Source of the DNA: Porcincola intestinalis
GTDB lineage: Bacteria > Bacillota > Clostridia > Lachnospirales > Lachnospiraceae
NCBI RefSeq assembly: GCF_009696445.1
Contig: NZ_VULZ01000002.1
Coordinates: 124,001-188,000, forward strand
Length of the DNA: 64,000 nucleotides
Direction of reading: 5' to 3'
Under the pieces are notes generated by a model. It saw only the letters and a list, made by a program, of their open reading frames with translations. It was not told the origin of the DNA and did not search any database. Positions 33,279 to 39,894 of the stretch are shown here, in pieces (the stretch's first letter is position 1; every line of letters starts with the position of its first letter). The translations under genes and the position numbers were made by a program.

Positions 33279-34511
33279 TCAAAATATATCCAGCTTTGAC
33301 AAATTCTCGAATGTTTCTTTCTTCTTACGGTCCGTCGCCTCAGCGTACACATCCATTGTTGTTTCAATGTTCCTGTGTCCCATGATCGACTGGATCACTT
33401 TCAGGTTCGTTTCATTTTCACAGAGTCTCGTGCAAAAAGTATGCCTGAGATGGTGGCAGGAGAAATCCGGAAGAAGGATGGGCTCACGCTTATCCTTTTC
33501 TGCTTTCAGTGCCTCCTCCTTATTATAACTGTGCGCAATTCTCTTGATCGCATTGTTGACTGACTGCGGATTCGGAACCATACCAAACCTGTTGCAGAAC
33601 ACAAAGTCTGTCATTCCGTCGATCTCAGAAATATTACCGCCGTTTTCTTTCTGCGCCTCCTTCTCCATCATGAAAGCATCGTATACCATGTCAAGCATAG
33701 GAATTGACCTGATACCAGCTTCCGTCTTAGGTTTTGAAATACGCATCACAGTTTTTCGATCTTTGCCGACAGGATAATATACCACACTATGATTGACACT
33801 GATGATACGAAGATTAAAATCGAGATCTTCCCACCTTAAACCAAGTGCTTCTCCAATGCGGCATCCTGTACCCAAAAGAACGGTGAACAGCGGCCACCAG
33901 TGAAAATACACCGGATGATTCGCGATGAAATCCATAAATGCACGCTGCTGCTCTACACTAAGGGCATGACGTACTCCTTTGTTTTTCCCTTCATCCTTCT
34001 TCAGCTCCTTCATGACTCCATCACTGGGATTCTTCCTGATGATATCATCCCTCACAGCCATGTCAAATGTCGGATGAAGCAGGCCATGAACCGAATCCAG
34101 CGTACTGACTGCCAATCCTTCTGTTTGAATTAAATGCAGATAAAACTGCAGCACATCTGAATACTTTATATCAGCCAGCTTTTTCCTGCCGAAGGTATCA
34201 CGGACAAAGTGATCATAAATGTAGGTATAGTTACTTTTCGTGGTTTCTCTAAGATTGTACTTTGTAGAAATATACCGGTCAAAGGCATCATTTACAGTAG
34301 ATTTCCCTGCTGCATAGAGGTTCAATCCATCCAATTGATCTTTGAACAGCTTTCTCTCTTTCTCACGTAATTCCGCCAGCGTGTTGGCATATATGAATTT
34401 TCTTCGACACAGTGGATCTGTATACGTAAACATATAGCGGCCATCTGACGCCCTCTGTACTTCTCCTTTCCGAAGCGCTCTTCCTCTTGAATCCTTGCGT
34501 GCTTTCCCCAT
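33279..34511 (-). CDS. Tyrosine recombinase (integrase) of the ICE
   Basis: Site-specific recombinase of 410 residues. An N-terminal AP2/arm-binding-type domain (CRRKFIYANTLAELREKERK) is followed by a core-binding domain and the catalytic domain with Arg in GTGCRIGEALGLRWEDL, HHLRHTFCTRLCE (His-x2-Arg) and IMGHRNIETTMDVY with the Tyr nucleophile near residue 390. Length and layout match Tn916-family Int. It integrates and excises the element, probably with the small DNA-binding protein just upstream. GAGAGGAGAATTCA precedes the ATG. Confidence 0.95.
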   Translation of the reverse strand: MGKARKDSRGRALRKGEVQRASDGRYMFTYTDPLCRRKFIYANTLAELREKERKLFKDQLDGLNLYAAGKSTVNDAFDRYISTKYNLRETTKSNYTYIYDHFVRDTFGRKKLADIKYSDVLQFYLHLIQTEGLAVSTLDSVHGLLHPTFDMAVRDDIIRKNPSDGVMKELKKDEGKNKGVRHALSVEQQRAFMDFIANHPVYFHWWPLFTVLLGTGCRIGEALGLRWEDLDFNLRIISVNHSVVYYPVGKDRKTVMRISKPKTEAGIRSIPMLDMVYDAFMMEKEAQKENGGNISEIDGMTDFVFCNRFGMVPNPQSVNNAIKRIAHSYNKEEALKAEKDKREPILLPDFSCHHLRHTFCTRLCENETNLKVIQSIMGHRNIETTMDVYAEATDRKKKETFENLSKLDIF

Positions 34512-34551
34512 TGAATTCTCCTCTCGTTAATCACAAGAAGGGATTCAACAC

Positions 34552-34722
34552 CTATTTCTGACTGGATAATTCCTTTTCCAATCCGCGAAGGATTACTTCC
34601 GTCATTGTTTGATCTGTACTTGAGATATATGCAAGCAGCTTCTGATAGATTTCATCAGAAAGACGGACAGAGACAACTTTCTCTTTTTTATTTTCCTTTC
34701 TCGGACGTCCAATCTTAGCCAT
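34552..34722 (-). CDS. Small ribbon-helix-helix DNA-binding protein
   Basis: Fifty-six residues, MAKIGRPRKENKKEKVVSVR then a helix with LSDEIYQKLLAYI and TEVILRGLEKELS. The basic N-terminus with GRPRK and the strand-helix-helix order suit a CopG/Arc-type repressor or a small excision factor. AGAGAGGTATGCT precedes the ATG. It lies directly upstream of the integrase gene on the same strand (41-base gap), so it probably controls or assists excision. Confidence 0.75.
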   Translation of the reverse strand: MAKIGRPRKENKKEKVVSVRLSDEIYQKLLAYISSTDQTMTEVILRGLEKELSSQK

Positions 34723-34822
34723 AGCATACCTCTCTTCTTTACCATTATAAATTTCGTCATACGGAAAGTCAATCCTTAAAATAAACGTGCTCTCCCTCCG
34801 TTTCTGTTATGTCGATATACAG

Positions 34823-34854
34823 AAAAAACCTCCCACACATCACTATGGGGAGGT
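34823..34854 (-). terminator. Terminator after the HEPN gene
   Basis: Minus-strand ACCTCCC pairs with GGGAGGT across about 13 bases and is followed by TTTTTT. It separates the toxin-antitoxin unit from the ribbon-helix-helix and integrase genes. Confidence 0.8.
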
Positions 34855-34889
34855 CAAATACTCATTTATCCGCAACTATCGGATATTAT

Positions 34890-35231
34890 TCAATTCATTT
34901 CTTCGCATAATTGATTGTATAACTCGGGAATGCTGTTTTTCAGAGTATCATAGATAATACTGAGATCTACACTTCCATAATCATGAACAATGCGGTTCCT
35001 GAGCCCAAACATTGCAATCCAGGGTATACCCGGATGCTCTGACAGCCTGAATTCATCGCTTAACTTCCTGGCATTCTCTGAAATCTGGATAAGGCGGAAC
35101 ATCATGGAATCCAAAAGCAGTTCATTATGCGCAAGTTCCTCCTGATCTACATCATTCATATGCTTTATTATAAAAGCGAGATCATCTTGAATTTTTCCGA
35201 CAAAATACTGATCATTTTTTATGTTATCCAT
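34890..35231 (-). CDS. HEPN-domain toxin (HepT/DUF86-like)
   Basis: Helical protein of 113 residues of the HepT family. The catalytic motif R-x4-H-x-Y is present in FGLRNRIVHDYGSVD near residues 77-84, and the N-terminal helices match DUF86. HepT proteins are RNases or targets of AMP-ylation by a paired MNT antitoxin. Here the paired MNT gene overlaps it by eight bases upstream, so they form one two-gene toxin-antitoxin unit. A terminator follows 36 bases after the stop. Confidence 0.9.
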   Translation of the reverse strand: MDNIKNDQYFVGKIQDDLAFIIKHMNDVDQEELAHNELLLDSMMFRLIQISENARKLSDEFRLSEHPGIPWIAMFGLRNRIVHDYGSVDLSIIYDTLKNSIPELYNQLCEEMN

Positions 35232-35697
35232 AAATCTTTATGCCCTCTTTCAAGACTTCCCTGAGAAGATTCTCATTATTACTTAACTGTTTCAAATCCA
35301 GAAGATCTACTTTCTTGTGAAGGGACTCTCGCAGACGTTCTGTCATTTCAAAGAATGCAAGACCGCTTGTCTCAGCTGAAACCAGAAGATCCACATCACT
35401 GTCTTCAGTAGCTTTTCCCTTTGCATAGGAACCGAAAAGATAACAAAACTCGACATGATACAGAGCAAAGACATCTGCACAAATCTGCTTAATCTCTTCG
35501 ATTGAGAGTACCCCGTGGGTTTCATCCAATAAGCAGATCCTGTCCAATTCCTGAAGAAGGAACCTGTATTTCGGTGTGCCTTCTTTGCTCTCGTCATTCT
35601 CATACATGATATAGGAACGCAGGGATATGCCGATCTGTTCAGCAACCTCCTTTTGAGTCATCTTTCTTTGAAGTCTACGAGATTTTAACTCTGTCAT
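35224..35697 (-). CDS. HTH-MNT nucleotidyltransferase antitoxin
   Basis: Fusion of an N-terminal Xre-type helix-turn-helix (MTQKEVAEQIGISLRSYIMY, about residues 13-32) and a C-terminal minimal nucleotidyltransferase domain with FGSYAKGKATEDSDVDLLV, the G-S-x9-D-x-D motif that in MntA transfers AMP to its HepT partner. 157 residues from ATG 35697, which follows GGGGGTGCAGAAT; an upstream ATG at 35742 lies within the operator and is unlikely. The DNA-binding domain should bind the long inverted repeat directly upstream, giving autoregulation. Overlaps the HEPN gene. Confidence 0.9.
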   Translation of the reverse strand: MTELKSRRLQRKMTQKEVAEQIGISLRSYIMYENDESKEGTPKYRFLLQELDRICLLDETHGVLSIEEIKQICADVFALYHVEFCYLFGSYAKGKATEDSDVDLLVSAETSGLAFFEMTERLRESLHKKVDLLDLKQLSNNENLLREVLKEGIKIYG

Positions 35698-35726
35698 ATT
35701 CTGCACCCCCTCTGGCATTCCTATTA

Positions 35727-35772
35727 TGCAATAATTGCACATTTAAGTCAATCTAAATGTGCAATTATTGCA
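35727..35772. promoter_or_regulatory. 19-bp perfect inverted repeat operator of the HEPN/MNT operon
   Basis: TGCAATAATTGCACATTTA (35727-35745) and its exact complement TAAATGTGCAATTATTGCA (35754-35772) flank an eight-base spacer. Each arm also contains its own palindrome TGCAAT-N-ATTGCA, so four half-sites are present. It is 30 bases upstream of the antitoxin start and is the evident autoregulatory site for the HTH domain. Confidence 0.8.
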
Positions 35773-35824
35773 CTTATTGAAATGTCTCTGATGTGCAACA
35801 AGGTCTGTTCCCGACAGAGGTCTA

Positions 35825-36034
35825 TCAGTATTCGCGGAATGTCTCCAGGAACTTATCGAATATCTCGCAGTTTACAAGTGCGATCTTATCCACCTTGTAT
35901 ACAGCGCCGGCTTCTTTTGCGAGTGCCTGGAATTTCGTCAGTCCGATACTGTAACGCTCTGCCCCTTCTTTATACCGGACAAATTTCTTGGCTGCATTTT
36001 TCGTTTTTTCCACGTCGCTTCTTTTGTAACCCAT
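35825..36034 (-). CDS. DUF6462-like small element protein
   Basis: Sixty-nine residues, starting MGYKRSDVEKTKNAAKKFVR and continuing with KFQALAKEAGAVYKVDK, the pattern of DUF6462 proteins found on clostridial integrative elements, probably MerR- or excisionase-like DNA binders. AGGAGGAGCAT precedes the ATG. It lies between the toxin-antitoxin unit and an HTH regulator. A role in excision or control is likely, not shown. Confidence 0.8.
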   Translation of the reverse strand: MGYKRSDVEKTKNAAKKFVRYKEGAERYSIGLTKFQALAKEAGAVYKVDKIALVNCEIFDKFLETFREY

Positions 36035-36123
36035 ATGCTCCTCCTAATCATCGATCGAAAAGAGCTCCGTTTCCATACGGGGCCCTCATCGTGCATGTTT
36101 GTTTTTCTTATATGTCCTTTTAT

Positions 36124-36432
36124 CTATGCTGCTATCCCTTCACGAACCATCTTGCCATAATACAACAGGTGCTTTGACCTTCTCTTCAAAGGCCTTGTTT
36201 TCTCATAATCTTCGGTTCCGATTATCAGCCGGTCCATCGGCACTCTCAGCATTCTGCTTAAAGCATAAAGATTATCCAAAGACGGGAGACTCTGGCCATC
36301 AAGCCAGTGGTATACCGACTGAACGCATCCCAGCATCAGCCTCTCCTTCACATCCTGGACAGTAAAACCGCGCAGCTTCAGTAATCTATGTATCTGCCTG
36401 CCGGTTGCCTTTTGATCAATTGCAGGTACCAT
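36124..36432 (-). CDS. Xre-family helix-turn-helix regulator
   Basis: DNA-binding protein of 102 residues. GFTVQDVKERLMLGCVQSVY followed by LPSLDNLYALSRMLRVPMDR is a clear Cro/CI-type helix-turn-helix. The last 25 residues are basic. GAGGTGAAGC precedes the ATG. Typical ICE repressor-type protein; it probably controls conjugation or integration genes. The 120 bases upstream to the ArdC-like gene hold a likely promoter (TATAAT near 36490). Confidence 0.85.
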   Translation of the reverse strand: MVPAIDQKATGRQIHRLLKLRGFTVQDVKERLMLGCVQSVYHWLDGQSLPSLDNLYALSRMLRVPMDRLIIGTEDYEKTRPLKRRSKHLLYYGKMVREGIAA

Positions 36433-36555
36433 GCTTCACCTCACTTCCCCATACTCCATAACCATTCAGAATATAGAATCACAATCATTATAATCTCCGG
36501 ATCCGAGACTGTCATTGAATCACAAATGTAATCCTGAAGAATACTCCTGGGGACA

Positions 36556-37548
36556 TCACAAGCTTTTCTCCTCCATTGGAATGGACAGATCGCATGGGGC
36601 AGCCTTGCTCATGTCTGGAACTTCATCCACTTCCATTTTCAGCTCATACTTTTTTGTGTAGTTTCCGACCAGCCGTTTTGCGATCTGTTCCGCATCAGCG
36701 CAGGCCCTGAAGAACTCGTTATAATCATTCTGCAGGGCACCGATCCAACTGCGAAGATAGTCGGAATGATCTTCATAATGCTCACCTTTCAGTGAGATCC
36801 CAAGATCCGCCTCCGTGAAAAGAGCTCCGATTTCAGCCCGGAGCTCTTCTTTCGCGTATTCTTCTGATCCGAACATGCCTCCCAAAGGTCTGTTCAGTCT
36901 GGCTGGATGGCCTGTGCTGTGTCCCATCTCATGAATGGCCGTCTTGACAAAGCTTTCCTCATCCTTAAACATGCTCCTGAGCGGAAGCACGATCCGATCC
37001 TGGGATGGAGAATAGTATGCCCGATCCTGCGCAGCTTCAATCACGGGACATTCACTGGTTGAAATGATCTGATCAATCATATCCCCAAGCTGTGTCCTGT
37101 CCTCATCCAAGGCAGATGGGGCATATTCAGGAAAGCCCTCGACCTGTTCGCCATTGAATACCCTGAAGTACATGACCTGCGGCCGGTCAAGCTGCACTAC
37201 TTCCCTGACTGTATTTCCATGCTCATCCTTCGTCTTCTTCTCTTTCTCAAAGATCCATTTCTCACAGATCGTTCCATGTTCCCCGGCTTTGATGTGGTAG
37301 CCTTTTTCAAACAGCTGCTTAGCCGTAGCCCATCTGGGATCCCGGTATCCCCGTTCCGTTACGACCGCAATCAACTTCATACGGTTTCCTCCGCGATACC
37401 ACACCTTCGATAATGGGTTCTGCGGCCTGAGTGCTGCTCTGTCCCACTCGGAAGCATTATGAAAGAAGTCTCCCTGTTTCATCATGCCAATGATCTTATC
37501 CACCAAAGCTTTTCTCTCCTGCATTACGATTTCAAATGCTCCCGCCAT
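36556..37548 (-). CDS. ArdC-like antirestriction protein with zinc metallopeptidase motif
   Basis: 330-residue protein with two parts: an ArdC-like ssDNA-binding region (LIAVVTERGYRDPRWATAKQ, then KAGEHGTICEKWIF) and a zincin-like C-terminal half with AIHEMGHSTGHPARLNRP, an HExGHx-type site, and YAKEELRAEIGALF supplying the third ligand. ArdC proteins of conjugative elements protect incoming single-stranded DNA from restriction. The start ATG 37548 follows GGGGGTAGGA. It is first in transcription order of the regulatory genes at this end. The function is inferred from ArdC relatives. Confidence 0.85.
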   Translation of the reverse strand: MAGAFEIVMQERKALVDKIIGMMKQGDFFHNASEWDRAALRPQNPLSKVWYRGGNRMKLIAVVTERGYRDPRWATAKQLFEKGYHIKAGEHGTICEKWIFEKEKKTKDEHGNTVREVVQLDRPQVMYFRVFNGEQVEGFPEYAPSALDEDRTQLGDMIDQIISTSECPVIEAAQDRAYYSPSQDRIVLPLRSMFKDEESFVKTAIHEMGHSTGHPARLNRPLGGMFGSEEYAKEELRAEIGALFTEADLGISLKGEHYEDHSDYLRSWIGALQNDYNEFFRACADAEQIAKRLVGNYTKKYELKMEVDEVPDMSKAAPCDLSIPMEEKSL

Positions 37549-37568
37549 TCCTACCCCCTTTTCAGGTC

Positions 37569-37600
37569 TAAAAAAAGTCATCTGCAAATGCAAATGACTT
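37569..37600 (-). terminator. Terminator after the yciI-like gene
   Basis: Minus-strand AAGTCATTTGC pairs with GCAGATGACTT around a short loop and runs into TTTTTTT. It separates the redox cassette from the ArdC-like gene. Confidence 0.85.
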
Positions 37601-37628
37601 CTTCAGGCTCATTATTACCCTGTTTTTC

Positions 37629-37931
37629 TTACTTCTTTATGGTTCCCATAACCACAACATTACAGGTTTCTATTCTTATATCCTGCCAGACATTTTCTGT
37701 TACATATGGCTCAGACTCCATGTATTCATCCAGTTTTGCCCTTGTACCAAAATCCATGACCAGGAATGACCCTTTAAGCAGGCCCTCCGGATCTGTAATC
37801 CCGCCGGCACAGATTACATGCCCTGCTTCCTTCACTTTTGCAATATTCTCCAGATGCTTCGGGCGGACATTCATTCTCCGTGACAATGCATCCGGATCTG
37901 ATCCGTCATAAGCGGTAATGATAAACTGCAT
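37629..37931 (-). CDS. YciI-family protein
   Basis: Small ferredoxin-like protein of 100 residues. MQFIITAYDGSDPDALSRRM, RPKHLENIAKVKEAGHVICA with the conserved His, GSFLVMDFGTRAKLDEYMES with Asp, and the closing strand are YCII-family features. Members act as small dehalogenase-like or muconolactone isomerase-like enzymes. GGGAGGTAATATT precedes the ATG. It ends a three-gene set with a flavodoxin-like reductase and a nitroreductase on the ICE, so it probably helps to change the same compound. Confidence 0.88.
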   Translation of the reverse strand: MQFIITAYDGSDPDALSRRMNVRPKHLENIAKVKEAGHVICAGGITDPEGLLKGSFLVMDFGTRAKLDEYMESEPYVTENVWQDIRIETCNVVVMGTIKK

Positions 37932-37955
37932 AATATTACCTCCCGGAAACCAGTC

Positions 37956-38531
37956 TTAATAGTACATGTCAAAGCCATTCTCAAGGCGATCTGCATAGGT
38001 TTTACCTGCTGCATACAGCGCAGGAAGGATGTATTCTCTGTTATACCGCCCTACGGAGATCCGGTCATAAGTACGCATCCCCATGTGGACCAGCCCGCGT
38101 TCAAATTGCTGCAGGCATTCCAGAGTCCCTCTCCCGGTCCCACCGGCACAGGCGACCAGTACACAGCGTTTCTCAGCAAGGAACTGGTTATGTGCCGCAT
38201 CACACCTGCGAAGCCTGTCGAAGAACGCCTTGAAGCATTCTGTCATGTCTGACCAGTAAACTGCGCTGATCCACACAATGCCGTCTGCCTCCGATATTGT
38301 GCGGTAAATCTCCGCAAAGTCATCCTTGATCACACAGGCTCCGGTCTTGTTGCAGGTTCCCCATCCATTTCCGCATGCCCTGCAGTGCTCCAGTTTTTTA
38401 ATGTTCAGATGGATCTCCTCAACCTCTGTCCCGGCGTCCGTAAGTCCGCGCATGATCTCATCTTTTGCTGATGCTGTCAGCCCGTCCGTGTTAGGGCTTG
38501 ACCATAATATTGCAACCTTCTTCATGTTCAT
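37956..38531 (-). CDS. NADPH-dependent FMN reductase/flavodoxin-like protein
   Basis: FMN-binding protein of 191 residues. KKVAILWSSPNTDGLTASAK carries the phosphate loop, and EHCRACGNGWGTCNKTGACV is the cysteine-rich region of the multimeric flavodoxin group, followed by the contact loop ISAVYWSDMTECFKAFFDR. Members reduce quinones, azo dyes or nitro compounds. ATG 38531 and ATG 38525 are both near GGGGTAGG; the first is used here. Middle gene of the ICE redox cassette. Confidence 0.88.
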   Translation of the reverse strand: MNMKKVAILWSSPNTDGLTASAKDEIMRGLTDAGTEVEEIHLNIKKLEHCRACGNGWGTCNKTGACVIKDDFAEIYRTISEADGIVWISAVYWSDMTECFKAFFDRLRRCDAAHNQFLAEKRCVLVACAGGTGRGTLECLQQFERGLVHMGMRTYDRISVGRYNREYILPALYAAGKTYADRLENGFDMYY

Positions 38532-38592
38532 CCTACCCCTTTCCAGTAATGTTTCATTACCTTGGCAATGACTCTTTCAGGTGCTCTTTATG

Positions 38593-39186
38593 TCAGTCAA
38601 TATATGTAACCTTGTTTCCCTTCTGCGGCATCAGTTTCCTATTTGGCAGACCGGTATCACTGGCGGGATATCCTATAATAACCGCGCCATAAACACGTTC
38701 ATCTTTTTCCATGCCCAGTTCGTGCAGATAATCCACGATCTCCGGTTCCTCATTCAGCCACTTCAGCTGGTTGATCCAGCAGCTACCCAAATCCAGGGCA
38801 TTGGCAGCGATCATCATGTTCTCGATGGCACATGCACAATCCGCTATGTTGTTGCCGTAATCCCGTTGGTTGGCGACAACGATCAGGACCGGCGCATTAT
38901 AGTAAAACACATACCCGCCCCTTTTTGATAAATTGATTGAGTGTTTCAGGCTTGCATAGGTATCTTCGCTGATTTCCATTGCAGAGAAGGCTTTTTCCGC
39001 CATCAAAGCCAGTTTCCGAAGAACATCCTGGTTCCTGATAACCAGAAAATGGTTGGTCTGGTTATTCCCACCACTTGGTGCCTGTATGGCAGCATCAAGG
39101 ATTTGCTCTATCTTCTCTTCTTCGACGAGATCAGGTTTATAATTCCTGGTACTTCTTCTGGTGAGAATCGCTTCCATCGCATTCAT
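38593..39186 (-). CDS. Nitroreductase-family protein on the ICE
   Basis: FMN-dependent oxidoreductase of 197 residues. MEAILTRRSTRNYKPDLVEEEKIEQI and AAIQAPSGGNNQTNHFLVI are FMN-contact blocks, then LDLGSCWINQLKWLNEE and the closing YGAVIIGYP. The ATG at 39186 is nine bases after GGAGG. First gene of the cassette with the flavodoxin-like and YciI-like genes. A different protein from the nitroreductase at 6113-6625. The whole set is likely cargo for detoxification or for use of nitro or quinone compounds. Confidence 0.9.
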   Translation of the reverse strand: MNAMEAILTRRSTRNYKPDLVEEEKIEQILDAAIQAPSGGNNQTNHFLVIRNQDVLRKLALMAEKAFSAMEISEDTYASLKHSINLSKRGGYVFYYNAPVLIVVANQRDYGNNIADCACAIENMMIAANALDLGSCWINQLKWLNEEPEIVDYLHELGMEKDERVYGAVIIGYPASDTGLPNRKLMPQKGNKVTYID

Positions 39187-39243
39187 TTCATTTGCCCTCC
39201 TAAATAACAGCCAACACCTTCCTGACATTGTCTTCTCTGCGTA

Positions 39244-39426
39244 TTATATATGAGAATTGTAATCAATAACATCAGAATCTGTTTCCGGCTGTTTCTTTAT
39301 TACTGCTGATATGAGACCCAGGTGCCGCTCTTCCAGGATCTCCCTCTCTTCCATGTCCGTAAGATCTGCGACATTATTGTCATCTGCAGTGCCGACAATC
39401 TCTTTCAGTTCCTTTCTCCAGTCCAT
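39244..39426 (-). CDS. Small hypothetical ICE protein
   Basis: Not recognised. Sixty residues, MDWRKELKEIVGTADDNNVADLTDME region then a charged helix. The start ATG 39426 is five bases after GGGGAGG. It lies 34 bases after the next upstream gene and is highly acidic. Possibly a small regulator of conjugation genes or an anti-sigma-like helper. Confidence 0.6.
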   Translation of the reverse strand: MDWRKELKEIVGTADDNNVADLTDMEEREILEERHLGLISAVIKKQPETDSDVIDYNSHI

Positions 39427-39460
39427 TTTCTCCTCCCCGTAGAATGATTGTATCGCAGCG

Positions 39461-39835
39461 CTAATTGACTTTTTCATTTTGAAGGATCCTCATAAGTTCT
39501 TCGTCTGTTGCCCCGCTGCGCACAGCCTGCAAGAAAGTGAACTTTTGCTCTTCTGACAGGCTGACGCTCTTCAGGTCGTTCTCCAGATCATAAACAGCTG
39601 TATCCTGATTTTTTTGTTCGACCTTATCCGATCCGTTCATATTCTTCCCATGCAGGAATAATTCCAGTTCTTCCGCCGAAAGTGTCTGGTCCTTCGGATG
39701 ATCTTGGAACAGCGCATCCAGATCCAGTGACAGCAGGGCTTCTGGTTCTATCCGTATGATAATTGCCTCCCCCAAGGCTTCTTTCTTTTCAAAGTATTTC
39801 AAATCCCGTTCCGACAGATATTCTATGTTCTGCAC
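39461..39835 (-). CDS. Hypothetical acidic ICE protein
   Basis: Not recognised. A product of 124 residues from GTG 39835, which lies nine bases after GGGGAGGAG; an upstream in-frame ATG at 39892 has no site. It has a central acidic part (LDLDALFQDHPKDQTLSAEE) and ends in a helix (FLQAVRSGATDEELMRIL), reminiscent of a small conjugation accessory protein. It follows the coupling protein gene. Confidence 0.6.
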   Translation of the reverse strand: MQNIEYLSERDLKYFEKKEALGEAIIIRIEPEALLSLDLDALFQDHPKDQTLSAEELELFLHGKNMNGSDKVEQKNQDTAVYDLENDLKSVSLSEEQKFTFLQAVRSGATDEELMRILQNEKVN

Positions 39836-39894
39836 GAAAATTCTCCTCCCCTTGCTCTTACCACCAATGACGATGCACTTATTATGCTGCACGG

